64,000 nt of DNA. Source: Janthinobacterium sp. GW456P. GTDB lineage: Bacteria; Pseudomonadota; Gammaproteobacteria; Burkholderiales; Burkholderiaceae_D. Positions 62,822 through 64,000 of the stretch are shown here, one piece after another. A model generated the notes under the pieces. It was not told the origin of the DNA. It made no database searches and worked only from the letters and a program-made list of their open reading frames with translations. Numbering within the stretch: position 1 is the first letter of the stretch; every line of letters starts with the position of its first letter. A program made the position numbers and the translations under genes. Location: positions 1 to 64,000 of the forward strand of contig NZ_NEHB01000018.1 in NCBI RefSeq assembly GCF_002127655.1. The letters run 5' to 3'.

Positions 62822-64000
62822 ATGTCTGACTATTCATCTTCCCGCACGCCTGTATCTGCTGATGCCGCGCTGCCCGTCGCCGTCTACCTGATTGCCATGG
62901 GCGCGTTCGCGCTGGGCATGGCGTCGTATGTGACGGCGGGCCTGATGCCGCTGATCGCCGGCGCGTTTTCCGTTTCCCTGGCGATGGCCGCGCAACTGGT
63001 GACGGCGTTTACCCTGGCCTATGGCCTCGGTTCGCCGCTGGCCGTGGCCTTGCTGCCGGCGCGCGCGCAGCGCTCCGGCCTCTTGCTCGCCCTGGGCGTG
63101 TTCGTGCTGGCGAACGGGGCCAGCGCGCTGGCGCCCGGGTTCGGCAGTCTGCTGGCATGGCGGGCCATGGCCGGCATCGGCGCCGGCGTCTACCTGGCGC
63201 TCGGTATCGCGGCGGCGGCGGGCGTGTCGGCGCCGCCGCAGCGCGGAAAGGCCATCGGCGCGATCATGGGCGGCATGGCCGGCGGCACGGTGCTGGGCGT
63301 GCCATTGAGTTTGCTGCTGGCGCGGCAATTGGGCTGGACGGCGGCCCTGTGGCTGGTCGCCATGCTCGGTGCGCTGGCGCTGGCGGGCTTGCTGTGGAAA
63401 CTGCCTCCACTGCCGGCCGCACCGGCCATTTCACTGCGCCGCAAGCTGGCATTGCTGGCCGATGGGCAAGTGCTGGCCATCCTGCTCGTGTCGCTGCTGG
63501 CGGCCATCGCCAGCCTGGGCATGTACACGTTTATCGCGCCGCTGCTGGCGTGGTCCGCACAGGGGGCGGCGATGTCCGCCACGCCCTTCCTGTGGGCGTG
63601 GGGCATGGGGGGAATCGCGGGGAGCGTGCTGGTCGGGCGATGGGCCGACAAGGTGGCGGCGCCGAAACTGAGCTGCTTCATCTTGCTGTTGCTGGTGCTG
63701 GCCTTGTGCGCGCTGCCGCTGGCGGCCGGCTGGTCGGCCTGGCTGATGCTGGCGCCTATCGTGCTGTGGGGCGCGGCTGGCTGGGCCCTGCAAGTGCCGC
63801 AGAACCAGCGGCTGCTGGCCGTGCGCGCGCGGCAGGGCGACGGCAATCTGGCCGTCGCCCTCAACGAATCGGCGCTGTACCTGGGCAGCGCCATCGGCGC
63901 CGCCGCAGGCGGGGTACTGCTCTTGCTCCACTGGCCGATGTGGCTGCTGGCGGCCGGCGCCGCCTCGGTTGCCGCCGCCGCGTTGCTGCTGCAATGGTGC
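62822..64000 (+). CDS. MFS transporter (DHA1/AraJ-like), 5' part
   Basis: 393 codons visible from the ATG at 62822; the gene runs off the right edge. About 11-12 hydrophobic segments. Motif-C-like MGGMAGGTVLGVPLSLLLAR and repeated GMASYVTAGLMPLIAG fit the sugar-efflux/AraJ-type DHA1 group. Substrate unknown. Probably controlled by the divergent XRE-MmyB regulator. Confidence 0.9.
   Translation, partial: MSDYSSSRTPVSADAALPVAVYLIAMGAFALGMASYVTAGLMPLIAGAFSVSLAMAAQLVTAFTLAYGLGSPLAVALLPARAQRSGLLLALGVFVLANGASALAPGFGSLLAWRAMAGIGAGVYLALGIAAAAGVSAPPQRGKAIGAIMGGMAGGTVLGVPLSLLLARQLGWTAALWLVAMLGALALAGLLWKLPPLPAAPAISLRRKLALLADGQVLAILLVSLLAAIASLGMYTFIAPLLAWSAQGAAMSATPFLWAWGMGGIAGSVLVGRWADKVAAPKLSCFILLLLVLALCALPLAAGWSAWLMLAPIVLWGAAGWALQVPQNQRLLAVRARQGDGNLAVALNESALYLGSAIGAAAGGVLLLLHWPMWLLAAGAASVAAAALLLQWC

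Noticed and set aside
1-64000. CRISPR arrays, prophage or insertion sequences
   Set aside because: No regularly spaced repeats, integrase, transposase or phage structural genes were seen.

Overview
This window reads as a GC-rich betaproteobacterial chromosome, most likely from the Oxalobacteraceae (Janthinobacterium/Massilia/Duganella group). That placement is an inference from recalled family resemblance, since no search was possible. It rests on an E3 subunit of pyruvate dehydrogenase with its own lipoyl domain, a phasin gene, PEP-CTERM sorting, the aat-bpt N-degron pair, and the order rpmG-rpmB-radC-FKBP-ispH. There is no prophage, insertion sequence or CRISPR array. The window opens inside aceF and closes inside an MFS transporter gene.

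Layout. 1-3.2 kb: end of aceF, then lpdA, then a broken second copy of the lpdA 3' end between two terminators. 3.5-4.7 kb: a degenerate metallophosphoesterase joined to a STAND-like C-terminal module. 4.7-9.8 kb: a TetR repressor divergent from a three-gene tripartite efflux operon (EmrA-, EmrB- and OprM-like) with two clear operator repeats. 10-11.6 kb: LysR regulator divergent from an atypical SDR. 11.7-15.2 kb: an M49-like metallopeptidase, a small zincin and a BON protein with Cys-X10-Cys repeats. 15.2-21 kb: an MFS permease behind a large leader hairpin, an S9 peptidase and small secreted proteins. 21-24.5 kb: tRNA-Lys, an orphan GspE/PilB ATPase, a spermidine-synthase-like protein and a glycine-zipper protein. 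24.9-30.8 kb: barstar-like protein, purN, an RsmB-type methyltransferase, MscS channel, fatty acid desaturase, rpmG and rpmB. 31-33.3 kb: radC, FKBP isomerase, ispH. 33.6-37.3 kb: livHMGF branched-chain amino acid ABC genes without a binding-protein gene. 37.4-42.6 kb: phasin, EamA permease, nitroreductase, D,D-endopeptidase, IclR regulator, dgkA. 42.7-49 kb: a sulfate uptake locus (sbp, hydrolase, 1-Cys peroxiredoxin, cysT, cysW, cysA, cysB-like). 49-54.7 kb: MmcQ/YjbR protein, DUF2314-DUF2185 protein, PEP-CTERM protein, TonB receptor, aldo-keto reductase. 54.7-61.4 kb: pyrD, a tricorn-like protease, bpt, aat, NUDIX hydrolase. 61.5-64 kb: two initiator tRNA genes, an XRE-MmyB regulator and a divergent MFS exporter.

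Most of this is core metabolism and envelope function. The loci that stand out are the degenerate phosphoesterase/STAND-like protein, the duplicated lpdA tail, the two-copy dispersed repeat near 9.9 and 23.9 kb, the leader hairpin at 15.24 kb, the paired operators of the efflux operon, the TGC-N3-GCA boxes upstream of the phasin gene, the tricorn gene lying between pyrD and aat-bpt, and the twin initiator tRNA genes with T at position 1.
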